From: Kiritimatiellia bacterium
Lineage (GTDB): Bacteria; Verrucomicrobiota; Kiritimatiellia; JAAZAB01
Reading direction: 5' to 3'
Length of the DNA: 51,105 bases
NCBI GenBank assembly: GCA_028718125.1
Contig: JAQUMN010000026.1
Location: 1-51,105 of the forward strand
In this document: positions 8,746-17,497 of the stretch, piece after piece
Layout of the letters: each line of letters starts with the position of its first letter
Numbering within the stretch: position 1 is the stretch's first letter
The notes under the pieces: model-generated
Seen by the model: the letters and a program-made list of their open reading frames with translations, nothing else
Databases searched by the model: none
Told to the model about the DNA's origin: nothing
Program-made: the position numbers and the translations under genes

Positions 8746-10034
8746 AATCGCTTCTTGGCTGCCTCGATAATCTTTTCGACGTCCAATTGATTCAACTGGC
8801 TGAAAACTTTCTGGAAACCGCGCGCAACGGCCTTGACCGCCGCTTTGCCGTTCGGCGCGCGCAAGGGCGTGGTCATGCCGAAATGCGTGTCAGTGTGCCG
8901 CTGGGCTATCGGGAACTTGGCCGGATCGTATTCCACCGGCTCGGTCAGGCGGCAATCCCAGGGGCAGCCGTGGCCATAGGCGTTCTTGGCGCGGAAAACC
9001 GTCATCGCCGGGAGAATAAAACTTTGCCAGACCCCCGCCGGCACACCCTCGGCTTGGAGCGCCTTCATGACGGCGTTTCGGAACAGGTTCGGCGCGCCGT
9101 TCCACTTCACGGTCTTCATATCAATCCGGCTCGTGAAGTTGTACCAGTTGTGGGTGTGTCCCGCGGGCTCAACCGGCAGAATCAAGCCGGGCGTGCCCTT
9201 GAGTTCATCCAACAGCAGGGCGCCGTTGGCGCGCTGGGTTTTGAAGTAATGGTCCATCCGGGTAAGCTGGGCGCGTCCGAAAGCGCCCGCCAGGTCGTTG
9301 CTCCGGTACATCCAGCCCAGGGCGTAAGCGTGGTAATCGCGCGATTGCGCGGGAGTGGCGGTTTCGCCAAAGGACCAGAGCTGGGCGGCCATTTTATACA
9401 TTTTCTCGTTATTGGTCACAAACATGCCGCCTTCGCCGGTGCACAGGCACTTGTTCTGGTTGAAGCTGAACGCGGCGCAATCGCCGATGGTCCCGGCCTT
9501 TTTGTTCTTAAACAGCGCGCCATGGGCCTGGCAGGCGTCCTCGATCACGGCCAGTTTGTGCTTGCGGGCAATGCGCAGGACTTCATCCATATTGACCGCC
9601 AACCCGTGCAGGTGCACCACGATAATTGCCTTGGTCTTGGGCGTAATGGCCGCCTCGATTTTTTTGACGTCAATGTTGATCGTGTCGAAATCAATGTCCA
9701 CAAAAACCGGGATGCAGTTGTGGTGCAGAATGCAGGTGGCGCTGGATGACCAGGAATAAGCCGTGACCAGCACATGATCGCCCGCGCTTAATCCGCAGGC
9801 CGCCACGGCCATGTGCAGGGCGGCCGTGCCGCTGTTGGTGTTAATGGCATAGGCGTTGCCGTTCCAGGCGGCAAATTCCTTTGCGAACTCCCGGCAGTTG
9901 GGCCCGAACGCGTGACTTCCGCCATTGAGCGAGGCCAGCACCATCTTGCGGTCCAGCGCGCTGATCGGCGGCCAACGTTTGATCAGTTTGTCTTTAACCG
10001 CTTTCTTTCCGCCGTTGATTGCCAGGATATCCAT
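8742..10034 (-). CDS. DegT/DnrJ/EryC1/StrS-family PLP aminotransferase
   Basis: A 430-residue fold-type I PLP enzyme. It shows the family hallmarks in order: GGSHAFGPNCREFAKEFA, TNSGTAALHMAVAACGL (phosphate-binding), VFVDIDFDTINID, KHKLAVIEDACQAHGA (Asp contacting the PLP nitrogen) and AAFSFNQNKCLCTGEGGMF, where the Lys is the expected Schiff-base residue. Relatives transaminate keto-sugars, and some act in catabolism. Sitting between two TIM-barrel isomerases, and coupled to one by a 4-base overlap, it may form or remove an amino-sugar intermediate, for example of a 3-keto sugar. That is inference. Confidence 0.88.
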   Translation of the reverse strand: MDILAINGGKKAVKDKLIKRWPPISALDRKMVLASLNGGSHAFGPNCREFAKEFAAWNGNAYAINTNSGTAALHMAVAACGLSAGDHVLVTAYSWSSSATCILHHNCIPVFVDIDFDTINIDVKKIEAAITPKTKAIIVVHLHGLAVNMDEVLRIARKHKLAVIEDACQAHGALFKNKKAGTIGDCAAFSFNQNKCLCTGEGGMFVTNNEKMYKMAAQLWSFGETATPAQSRDYHAYALGWMYRSNDLAGAFGRAQLTRMDHYFKTQRANGALLLDELKGTPGLILPVEPAGHTHNWYNFTSRIDMKTVKWNGAPNLFRNAVMKALQAEGVPAGVWQSFILPAMTVFRAKNAYGHGCPWDCRLTEPVEYDPAKFPIAQRHTDTHFGMTTPLRAPNGKAAVKAVARGFQKVFSQLNQLDVEKIIEAAKKRL

Positions 10035-10153
10035 GGAAGCCTCTTGTGCTGAATTGATGATTTATGATTGCCGAGTTTGATCCAACATTCGACGTTTGCT
10101 TAATCCGTCTCCCGGGCTGTCCGTCATCCGTCGTCAGTCGTCTGCCGTCCGTC

Positions 10154-10975
10154 TTACGCAAACCCGTGCGCCTTCATGAACTTCATGTTCATTTCCGCGC
10201 TCTGCTTGTTGCCGAACCGGGAGCTGTCAAGTTCGACCGTCAGGTACCCGTCAAAGCCCGCGCGGTCGAGGATCTTGAAGATGCCCGCAAAATCCACTTC
10301 GCCTTCACCCATTTCAAGAAAGCTGCTGTAGATTTCAAAGCCCTGCTTTTGCCCGCCGTCGCCGGCCGCCTGCTGTTTCTTCTTAACGTCCTTGAGATGG
10401 ACGAACTTAATGCGTTTGGCATAGCGGTCGAAGATTTCCACGGCGTTGCAATGGCCCACGGTCAGGTGCGCGGTGTCCGGCCCGAAAAAGACCATCTCCG
10501 GGTCCGTATTCTGCATCATGAAATCAACTTCCTTCTCGAACATGACCCGCGTGCCGGCGTGCGGATGCAGGCAGGGCATGATGCCGTAGGGCTTGCAAAC
10601 CGCGCCGATGCCCTGGAGCGTTTTCAACTCAGCCTGGAGTTCCTCGGGCGTGGCGCCGCCTTTCTTGCCGGTGGCCTGGACGCTGATCGAGCGGATATTG
10701 TTGGCGGCCAGGAAATCAAGCGCTTCCTGCACGGTGCGGATATCCTTCTCGGAATCGCCCCGGTTCCAGAAATAGAAACTCACCGGATAGACCTGGTGCT
10801 TTTCAATGATGGCCTTGAATTCCTTGGTGCGGCCCTTAAACATATCAACGGCCGTAGCCACGCTTTCGAAATAGCGGAATCCGACGGCCTTGATATCCTC
10901 CATGCCCTGAATCATCTGGGCTTCTTCCTTCAGACCCCACGGCCAGATTGCATACGCCAGTTTTGCCTTGCTCAT
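10154..10975 (-). CDS. Sugar isomerase / inosose dehydratase-like TIM-barrel protein
   Basis: 273 residues, xylose-isomerase-like TIM barrel closest in appearance to IolE-type inosose dehydratases. Key stretches are FRYFESVATAVDMFKG (Glu ligand), GIMPCLHPHAGTRVMFEKE, MVFFGPDTAHLTVGH (Asp and His), IKFVHLKDV, and GYLTVELDSSR (Glu). It is first in an operon with the aminotransferase (119-base gap) and the second isomerase. The AraC-type regulator at 11585 is divergent and may control it. The IolE comparison is by motif only, and the substrate may be another keto-polyol. Confidence 0.83.
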   Translation of the reverse strand: MSKAKLAYAIWPWGLKEEAQMIQGMEDIKAVGFRYFESVATAVDMFKGRTKEFKAIIEKHQVYPVSFYFWNRGDSEKDIRTVQEALDFLAANNIRSISVQATGKKGGATPEELQAELKTLQGIGAVCKPYGIMPCLHPHAGTRVMFEKEVDFMMQNTDPEMVFFGPDTAHLTVGHCNAVEIFDRYAKRIKFVHLKDVKKKQQAAGDGGQKQGFEIYSSFLEMGEGEVDFAGIFKILDRAGFDGYLTVELDSSRFGNKQSAEMNMKFMKAHGFA

Positions 10976-11584
10976 TGTTGCTCCTATGATGATTGTCTAC
11001 TTCGCTCGTCTTCTTTTTTTGTTGCTTTCAGTGTGTCGAATTCGGTTCGAAAAATGTGGCGCGATCTTGGGCCGCCTGCGGGTTTCCCGCGCTTGCGCAT
11101 ACACGGGTATGGCGCTGCGCGCGGCGCCCCCACATTCGTCCCAAGCTTGCCTTGCTGTTTCGAATCCGTCAGCTGACGGAAACCGAATTCGACACACGCC
11201 GACATCGGGCACACGAGACGCACGCCCGAAATATTGCCCGATCTGCTTCTTTATCTATTTAAGATTTATGAATGGTTGCAGCCCCATGTAAGGCGGTTAT
11301 CCTGCCAGATACCGGGTCTTGAAGGCAATAAAAAGAAATTGCTATTGCTGGTGTTTTATTGCTCGGCCCCGCGCAACTCTGTAATGGCCTCAGCACTGAG
11401 GCCCTTCTACGTTCCCCGTAGGACGCTTTCCTTGCGTCGCGCCATTAATTGCCCTGAACAACCATACGGAACTTCCATGTGACCATCTTGCCCGTCGCGG
11501 CCAGAAAAAAGGATTGCCCGGGACCTCAAACGTGGTAGCCTCGATACAAGCATAGCCCGTAAATGGTTATCATTGGAAGGACAT
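10976..11584. other. Long divergent intergenic region, repeat-rich
   Basis: About 600 bases between the isomerase operon and the AraC gene. The left part holds a dispersed repeat (11085-11197) whose end is repeated inverted at 11031-11047. The right part (11200-11570) has no frame I would call. The space is large enough for two divergent promoters, but I could not pick convincing -10/-35 pairs. The region also contains a 14-base perfect palindrome, CCGTCAGCTGACGG, at 11166-11179. Confidence 0.45.
11031..11197. repeat. Inverted-repeat element (dispersed repeat, copy B)
   Basis: Its ends are a perfect 17-base inverted repeat: GTGTGTCGAATTCGGTT at 11031-11047 and its complement at 11181-11197. 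On the minus strand, 11197 to 11085 matches copy A at 7773-7886 block by block. The size (167 bases), terminal inverted repeats and absence of a gene resemble a miniature inverted-repeat element. Copy A lacks the second end. Target duplications were not recognised. Confidence 0.5.
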
Positions 11585-12487
11585 ATGCAAAAGATTGGAT
11601 TAACGATCCCGCGTGCCGGTCGTCCGCCCTTGGCACGCAGGGCTAGCCCGCATGCCATCGAAACCGCCTTTCGGGGCCTGGCCCAATTGCCTGATGTCCG
11701 CTTCATGGGCTCGATGATTTTTGATCCCATCTGGTCGCAAAAGCGGCACGCTTCGCGCGGGTCGTGCGAATTAATCCACATTATCAAAGGTACCGTGCAG
11801 CTCGAACTTCCGCGGGGACGCCTGACCGGCCGCCCCGGCGATACCCTGATGATCCCATCCAATACCCTGCACCGTGACAACTTCAACACGGTCGCGGGCC
11901 TCAAGGTATTCATGGTTCAATTTACCTGGGTGGCGGAATCCGATTATTTTGCCATCGTTAAACCTTTGGCCCTGCCGATCGCCAATACGCGTGTTGCCGA
12001 AGATATTGCGCGCCTGTTTGACCGGCTGCACGCAGGCTTGGATTTTGGCACGGAGGCCGATCACCTGCTCGTGTGTTCCCAGGTCCATTCCATTTTGCTC
12101 ATGATCCTGCGTGAAGCCCTGTGCAACGCCCAAAAACACGGGGCTAAGGAGAAGAATGCCTACGGCGAACGCCATCGTCAGCTTCTCATGCTCCGGGCGC
12201 GGCAGTACCTGGACGAGCATTTTGCCGAGCCGGTCTCCCTGGATCAGCTGGCGCGCATGCTGAATGTCAGCCCGTTTTATCTTTCGCATATTTTCAGCCG
12301 GGAAAGCGATTTTTCCCTGTTCACCTACCTGACCAACCTGCGCATGCAACGCTCCAGGACGCTGTTGCTGAAGGGCGCCGTAAACGTGACGGAGGCCGCG
12401 CACGCGGTTGGCTACGAGGACGAAGGCTATTTTTCCAAGGTCTTCCGGAAATATTTCGGAGTCCCGCCGCGCGATATGCGGGATTAG
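11585..12487 (+). CDS. AraC-family transcriptional regulator
   Basis: 300 residues from ATG 11585, chosen because GGAAGG sits 5-6 bases before it (an upstream TTG at 11573 is in frame but would bury that site). Residues 55-120 are a cupin-like sensor (HASRGSCELIHIIKGTVQ, TLMIPSNTLHRDNF). Residues 205-300 are the paired helix-turn-helix (VSLDQLARMLNVSPFYLSHI, NVTEAAHAVGYEDEGYFSKV, RKYFGVPPRDMR). It resembles the regulator at 6050 throughout, so the two are paralogues. It is divergent from the isomerase/aminotransferase operon, its most likely target. Confidence 0.88.
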   Translation: MQKIGLTIPRAGRPPLARRASPHAIETAFRGLAQLPDVRFMGSMIFDPIWSQKRHASRGSCELIHIIKGTVQLELPRGRLTGRPGDTLMIPSNTLHRDNFNTVAGLKVFMVQFTWVAESDYFAIVKPLALPIANTRVAEDIARLFDRLHAGLDFGTEADHLLVCSQVHSILLMILREALCNAQKHGAKEKNAYGERHRQLLMLRARQYLDEHFAEPVSLDQLARMLNVSPFYLSHIFSRESDFSLFTYLTNLRMQRSRTLLLKGAVNVTEAAHAVGYEDEGYFSKVFRKYFGVPPRDMRD

Positions 12488-12556
12488 CTTCTTAGCGTTA
12501 GGAACCACTATAAACAACAAGATGTTGTAAATCAAAAGCAAGAGAAGATTAACTGT

Positions 12557-12643
12557 GAAACACGCGAAAGGCGCGAAAATAATGCGGGCAGGATTCGCCG
12601 CTCAATTTATTTGTACTGAACTTTCGCGTATTTCGTGTGTTTC
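12557..12643. repeat. Intergenic inverted repeat
   Basis: gaaacacgcgaaaggcgcga at 12557-12576 pairs with a complementary stretch ending at 12643 (tttcgcgtatttcgtgtgt from 12622), matching about 19 of 22 positions around a 43-base loop. There is no T-run on either strand. It lies between the AraC gene and the RNA methyltransferase gene. The rest of this 249-base gap shows no gene. Confidence 0.45.
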
Positions 12644-12736
12644 GTAGTGAAAATATCTTTGGGTTGCCACGCCGCCCCTATCGCGAAGCGCATCGGGACA
12701 TAGTGACGCGGCAGGCATAGCCCGCATTAGATAACT

Positions 12737-13924
12737 ATGGCAACCTCGCCCTCCATCGAATTGGACATTACTGACCTGGCCTACGGCGGCGACGGCGTCG
12801 GTCGCATAGATGGGCGCGCGTGCTTTGTCCCCTTCGCGCTGCCCGGCGAGCATGTGCGGGCGCGCCTGACCCAGGAAACCACGCGCTACGCGCGTGCGGA
12901 CGACGTTGAAGTGCTCGCGTCTTCCCCTGAACGCGCGGCCCCGACCTGCCCGCATTTCCGCGCCTGCGGCGGCTGCCGGTATCAGCACCTGGATTATGCC
13001 GCCCAGGTTCGCTGGAAACAAAAGCAGGTTGCCGAGATCCTGGCGCGGATCGGCGGATTTCGCGCCCTGCCGCTCGACCCGATGGCCCCGAGTCCGCGCT
13101 CGTACGGCTATCGCAACAAGATCACATTGCACGGTCCCGGTCATCCGGCCTTCCTGGCGCTGGACAACAAGCGGACGATTCCCATCGCGCGCTGTCCGCT
13201 AGCTTCCGGGCCGATTAACGCCATCCTTCAAGAACACCTGCGGCGCACGCTGGCAAAAGACGAAGACCTGGTCATTCGAAGCAACCAGGCCGGCGAGGTC
13301 CGGTGGTTCACGGAACGCGACGGCCGCCGCGCAGCTTCCGACGGGAAGCCCGACACCATGTCCGAAAAGGTTCTCGACCAGTCCTACGACTATCCGCTGA
13401 ACTCGTTTTTCCAGGTCAACCCGGAAATCCTCAAGCAGATCCTGATCGCCGCCGGCGGGCGGATCGAGACCTTCGGCTGTTCCACGCTGGTGGATGCCTA
13501 TTGCGGGGTCGGCGTGTTTGTGCTGGCGCTAACCCGAAGTGGTCAGCGGGGCATCGGCATCGAGGTGGATGCCGCCGCCGTTGCCGTCGCCAGGGCCAAT
13601 GCCGCGCGCCAGGCCGCCGGCCATGTGACGTTTTTGCAGGGCCGGGCCGAGGAGCGCCTGGACCGGGCGCTGCGGGGCTTGCCGGCGGACAAAACCGGCC
13701 TGATCCTTGACCCTCCGCGCGCCGGCTGCTCGGCGCCCGTCCTGCAGGCCGTCACCCGCCACCGGCCGCGCCACCTCTTGTACCTGTCCTGCGTTCCGCC
13801 CATCATGGCCCGGGATTTGAAGCAACTGGCTAAATCCGGCTATCGGCTTGTCCGCGTTCAGCCCTTCGACATGTTCCCGCAGACCGCCCATATCGAGTGC
13901 CTGGCGGAGCTGGATTTGATGTAA
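12737..13924 (+). CDS. 23S rRNA (uracil-5-)-methyltransferase, RumA/RlmD type
   Basis: 395 residues. Residues 5-60 form a TRAM RNA-binding domain (ITDLAYGGDGVGRIDGRACF). Cys71, Cys77, Cys80 (CPHFRACGGC) and Cys153 (IARCPLAS) are the four expected [4Fe-4S] ligands. The SAM-dependent domain shows SFFQVNP, DAYCGVGVF, GIEVDAAAV and LDPPRAGC. YLSCVPP contains the catalytic Cys that attacks uracil C6, and the C-terminal HIECLAEL supplies the Glu base. It methylates uracil C5 in rRNA (or tRNA) in the cytoplasm. It is probably its own transcription unit. RlmD, RlmC and related enzymes cannot be told apart here. Confidence 0.9.
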   Translation: MATSPSIELDITDLAYGGDGVGRIDGRACFVPFALPGEHVRARLTQETTRYARADDVEVLASSPERAAPTCPHFRACGGCRYQHLDYAAQVRWKQKQVAEILARIGGFRALPLDPMAPSPRSYGYRNKITLHGPGHPAFLALDNKRTIPIARCPLASGPINAILQEHLRRTLAKDEDLVIRSNQAGEVRWFTERDGRRAASDGKPDTMSEKVLDQSYDYPLNSFFQVNPEILKQILIAAGGRIETFGCSTLVDAYCGVGVFVLALTRSGQRGIGIEVDAAAVAVARANAARQAAGHVTFLQGRAEERLDRALRGLPADKTGLILDPPRAGCSAPVLQAVTRHRPRHLLYLSCVPPIMARDLKQLAKSGYRLVRVQPFDMFPQTAHIECLAELDLM

Positions 13925-13985
13925 TTTCTCAAGCTGGATTTTCCAACGGGATCTCCTCGGTTACGTGGGGGCACTGAATATTTTC

Positions 13986-14060
13986 TGTCATTCCCGACCT
14001 GATCGGGAATCCGGAAATATTTAATACTGATATTGGATTCCCGCTTTCGCGGGAATGACA
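13986..14060. repeat. Palindromic REP-like element
   Basis: The left arm (13986-14012) and right arm (14035-14060) are inverted copies of a tgtcattcccg...cgggaatcc unit, and each arm is itself a small hairpin (CCCGACCTGATCGGGA; CCCGCTTTCGCGGGA). The unit is a common intergenic repeat type in bacteria. It lies in a 285-base gap downstream of the RNA methyltransferase gene. It may protect or end the transcript but has no T-run. Confidence 0.55.
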
Positions 14061-14209
14061 ACATTGAAGACTGCCATCGTTTTGCCCTCGTAATTGAGGT
14101 TGCTACCGACGGGAAAATATCGTTGACAGATTGGCGCACGGGTGTAACGCTTCCTTAGAAAAATTGGGCCGACTTTTCAATTATCGTCAACCTGCCGAGG
14201 AATGTCGCC

Positions 14210-17092
14210 ATGAAATTAGCATCACGGGCCGTGCTGGGATTAGCCATCGCCGGACTTGCCGTTCCGGCGGCCTTCGCCACGAGCTACACGAACACCGTGG
14301 CCCAGATGACCGCCTATATCACCAACCAAATGGCCGTTAATAATATTCCAGGTTTATCCATAGCCCTGGTGGACGACCAGGCCGTGGTCTGGGCCCGCGG
14401 CTTCGGCTATGCGGACCGCGAGAACGAGGTGGCCGCAGGTAGCGACACCGTGTATCACATTGGTTCCTGCTCGAAGGCCATCCTGGGCACGGCCTACATG
14501 CAGTTACGGGATCAAAGCCGGGTGAACATAGAAACTAATCTCACCTATTACATGCCGGATTATTCCATGTTGCCCCGTTTTACGAACTCGGGACCGGTAA
14601 CCATCCGCTCCCTGCTCAACCACCATAGCGGTCTGCCCGGTGATTTTTTTAACGGCATGGTGACGACATATGCGCTCGACGATTACCCGGCGTGGCTGAT
14701 CCATTGCCTGCAGAACGACTACCCCTTTGCGCCGGTCAACGAACGGGCTTACTACTGCAATAGCGGATTTGTTTTGCTGAGCGACGTGGTCCGGCGCATC
14801 ACCGGCACCAATTTTTCCAAGGCATTGGACACCATGATCTTTATCCCCCTGGGCATGGATGCCAGTTCGTTCCTGCCGGATAAGGCCGCCATCTCCAACC
14901 GCCTGGCGGCCGCTTATAACCCGGAAGGCGTACGCCAGCCGCCGGAGTTTTTAAACGCCCTGGGCTCGGGCAGCATGTATTCATCGGCCAACGACCTGAC
15001 GAAATATATCCGCATGATCCTGGCAGACGGCCAATACAATGGGCAACCCATAGTCAGTTCGAACGGGATTGATGTAATGACCACGCCGCAACTGACCAAC
15101 CTGCCCTTGAATGTGACGGATGACCCCCAGGGCCTGGGCTGGGATAATGTCAGCGACTATCGCCTGCGTTATGCGGGCAAGGTGTTCTGGAAGGATGGCG
15201 CCACATACCTGCATAGTGCATTCCTGGCGATGTCGCGCGATCTCAAGCTCGGCGTGGCGGTGATACAAAATACCGCCGGCAGCCAATGCGATGCCATCGG
15301 TATCCAGGCTTTGCAATGGGCCATCCTGGACAAACAGGGCGCAGACTGGCGGACCAACAGCGCGTTTGTGCCGTCTTTTTCGCCGGTCACGAATTGGCCC
15401 CAGACAAATCTCAATGCCCTGGCCGGCTTATATGTCGGGGATTCCGGCTATAATAAAATTGTGGCCGAAACCGGCACGCTGACTTTCATTAAAGACGCGT
15501 ATTCCTCTGACGCCACAAGCTACAGCAACCTGGTGCCGCGGGCCAATGGCTGGTTTTCGCTGGCGAATACCCAGGACGTTCAAATTGCCTTCACCAATTT
15601 AGCCGGGCATGACATGGCCGTGGTGCACCAGGCCGATGGTGCGTTCGAAGTCGTAAGCGCGCTGGGCGAACACTATGTGCCTGCGCCGCTTTCCACCGCC
15701 TGGAGCAGCCGGACCAACCGCGTATATCGCCTGGTGGATTTATGTCCCGCCGATTACTTCTGGGTGACCGGTATGCCGCAGATTAAGACGCTGCGATTCC
15801 TGACGAAAGACGGTGCGCTGTTGACTTCCTGGATGTTTGGCGAATACGTTGAAGACCCGCAGGACGACAACCTGGCGTTCCAGGCTGGCGTTCAATACCG
15901 CAAGGGCGGCGCCATCCAGGTAACTATCACAAACGGATTCGAACTCCTGCAATATTCCAGTTTCCGCTTCCTGGATGAGGCCGCCATTCCAACCCTGCCG
16001 GTCAATACGATCACCAATGGCGCCATCCCCTTCGCCAACGGCACGCAATGGTACTGGTTCACCGGCCAAACCGGCCAAATTTACCGGGCCCGCATAACGG
16101 CGCCCAACCAGAATTATTTCGTGCGCATTACCGACCGGGAGGGGATTTCCATTAGCGCGGGAACCAATGGGCCGGCTACCATGTCCTGCCCTTCCAACGG
16201 CACCTATGCCATTGCCGTGAGCGCCACCAACGTCTTCGCTTTTACCGCCAGCCTGACCGTGGCCGGCCTGCATCGGACCCGGAACGATTTTGACGGCGAC
16301 GGCAAGGCTGACCCGGCCGCCTATCAGGACGGGCAGTTGATCGTGGCATTCTCGGGCAGCGGCTATGCGCTTAAAGGAACAGTCGTGGGCGGGGCGGGCG
16401 GAATAGAATGTTCGGCCGACTTCGATGGTGACGGCAAGACCGACCCGGCCGTTTATAATCCGACCACCGGAATACTCCTGGTACAATTCTCTGCGCGCTC
16501 CTACGCGGCGGGGGGGATGACAAACATGGGTGGCGCCGGGTGCGTGCCGGTTGCTGGCGATTTTGACGGCGACCGCAAGGCCGATCCGGCCACATACGAT
16601 GCGACGTCAGGCGTATTAATCGCCTGGTTTTCGGGCGCGGGTTATTCCCCGCGCGGAGTATCCCTGGGCCGCGCAGGATGGCTCGATGCCAGCGAAGATT
16701 ATGATGGCGACGGCCTGACCGATCCGGCCGTAATGGAAACGGCCACCGGGATATGGGAAATGCTGTTGTCCGGCAATGGATATTCCCCGTACGGTTGGCG
16801 GACGCGCGGCAGGGCGAGCATTGTGCCGGTGGTTGCCGATTACGACGGGGACGGCAAAGCCGACTTCATGTTCTACCAGACCTCCGACGGATTGTGGCAG
16901 TGCACGTTCTCAAGCACGGGCTATGCGACGATTGGGGGGATAGTTGGGTTTGGAGGTCCGACGATGCCGGCGCGCGCCGGAGATTATGATGGCGACGGCC
17001 TGACCGATCCGGCCGTTTACGATCCCGTAACGCGGATTTTTTATGTTGCGTTATCCGCTTCGGGTTATCGCCTGGCCGGTATGAGCTTATGA
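14210..17092 (+). CDS. Secreted serine beta-lactamase-like hydrolase with C-terminal FG-GAP/VCBS repeats
   Basis: 960 residues. Residues 1-23 are a Sec signal peptide (cleavage near AAFA/TS). Residues 28-390 are a class C beta-lactamase/PBP-like hydrolase: Ser86-x-x-Lys89 (GSCSKA) and Tyr182-x-Asn184 (YCN) are present. The third motif, normally His/Lys-Thr-Gly, appears as His335-Ser-Ala (YLHSAF), so activity may differ from true peptidases. After a linker domain (about 400-690), six repeats of roughly 43 residues run from 693 to the end, each beginning like DFDGDGKADPAAY or DYDGDGLTDPAVY, a calcium-binding loop pattern. The repeats resemble those of the protein at 24883-26223. Likely an extracellular esterase or peptidase that binds a surface. 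Confidence 0.85.
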   Translation: MKLASRAVLGLAIAGLAVPAAFATSYTNTVAQMTAYITNQMAVNNIPGLSIALVDDQAVVWARGFGYADRENEVAAGSDTVYHIGSCSKAILGTAYMQLRDQSRVNIETNLTYYMPDYSMLPRFTNSGPVTIRSLLNHHSGLPGDFFNGMVTTYALDDYPAWLIHCLQNDYPFAPVNERAYYCNSGFVLLSDVVRRITGTNFSKALDTMIFIPLGMDASSFLPDKAAISNRLAAAYNPEGVRQPPEFLNALGSGSMYSSANDLTKYIRMILADGQYNGQPIVSSNGIDVMTTPQLTNLPLNVTDDPQGLGWDNVSDYRLRYAGKVFWKDGATYLHSAFLAMSRDLKLGVAVIQNTAGSQCDAIGIQALQWAILDKQGADWRTNSAFVPSFSPVTNWPQTNLNALAGLYVGDSGYNKIVAETGTLTFIKDAYSSDATSYSNLVPRANGWFSLANTQDVQIAFTNLAGHDMAVVHQADGAFEVVSALGEHYVPAPLSTAWSSRTNRVYRLVDLCPADYFWVTGMPQIKTLRFLTKDGALLTSWMFGEYVEDPQDDNLAFQAGVQYRKGGAIQVTITNGFELLQYSSFRFLDEAAIPTLPVNTITNGAIPFANGTQWYWFTGQTGQIYRARITAPNQNYFVRITDREGISISAGTNGPATMSCPSNGTYAIAVSATNVFAFTASLTVAGLHRTRNDFDGDGKADPAAYQDGQLIVAFSGSGYALKGTVVGGAGGIECSADFDGDGKTDPAVYNPTTGILLVQFSARSYAAGGMTNMGGAGCVPVAGDFDGDRKADPATYDATSGVLIAWFSGAGYSPRGVSLGRAGWLDASEDYDGDGLTDPAVMETATGIWEMLLSGNGYSPYGWRTRGRASIVPVVADYDGDGKADFMFYQTSDGLWQCTFSSTGYATIGGIVGFGGPTMPARAGDYDGDGLTDPAVYDPVTRIFYVALSASGYRLAGMSL

Positions 17093-17497
17093 AGACGTAA
17101 ACCGCCCTGGATCATAGAGCCCTTGTGGCTACTTCGTCGCTGCCGTATTGTCAATATTTAATATTGAAGGGCTGTCCCGAATGGCCTTAGATAAGCCGTT
17201 TTCACGCCACGAGCGGTGGCGGAGGCCCGCCAGGCTCCAGGAAACACAAGCGGTTTCCACTTAGAGGGCGGGCGGCCTCGACCGCCGCGAGCTTATCTTA
17301 GCGCCATTCGGGGCTGTCCCTGGCCTTGAACGGAATGGGGTAAACTGTTACGGGCGAAGGTTCCGGAGTGTTCGCGCGGGTTGAAGGAGGCTGGCTCAGC
17401 CGTCCGCGGTCGCCTCGGTGAGGCGTCCCTACCATGATATGATAAAGAAAAAGCCGTGGCGCGTTGCGTCAGGCTAACGAAAGGAGCAAGACAGGCA
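17093..17497. other. Intergenic region with nested inverted repeats
   Basis: About 400 bases with no gene seen. An imperfect inverted repeat pairs 17177-17196 with 17291-17311; the arms share CCCGAATGGC and AGATAAGC. GGGCTGTCCC also occurs in direct orientation at both outer ends (17169-17178 and 17311-17320). Further right, CGCCTCGGTGAGGCG at 17411-17425 is a perfect small hairpin. The sialidase-like gene that follows has an AGGAG site in this stretch. Confidence 0.45.

Noticed and set aside
8787..9749. Long open frame antisense to the DegT aminotransferase
   Set aside because: Its translation has no family features, and the sense strand codes a clear PLP enzyme. High-GC codon bias leaves the opposite strand open.
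10121..10154. CRISPR-like repeats in the GTC-rich stretch
   Set aside because: The units are short and degenerate, without regular spacers or cas genes. No CRISPR array was seen anywhere in the window.
10064..11176. Long open frame antisense to the IolE-like isomerase, running into the repeat element
   Set aside because: A shadow of codon bias in the real gene. It crosses an intergenic repeat and has no recognisable domain.
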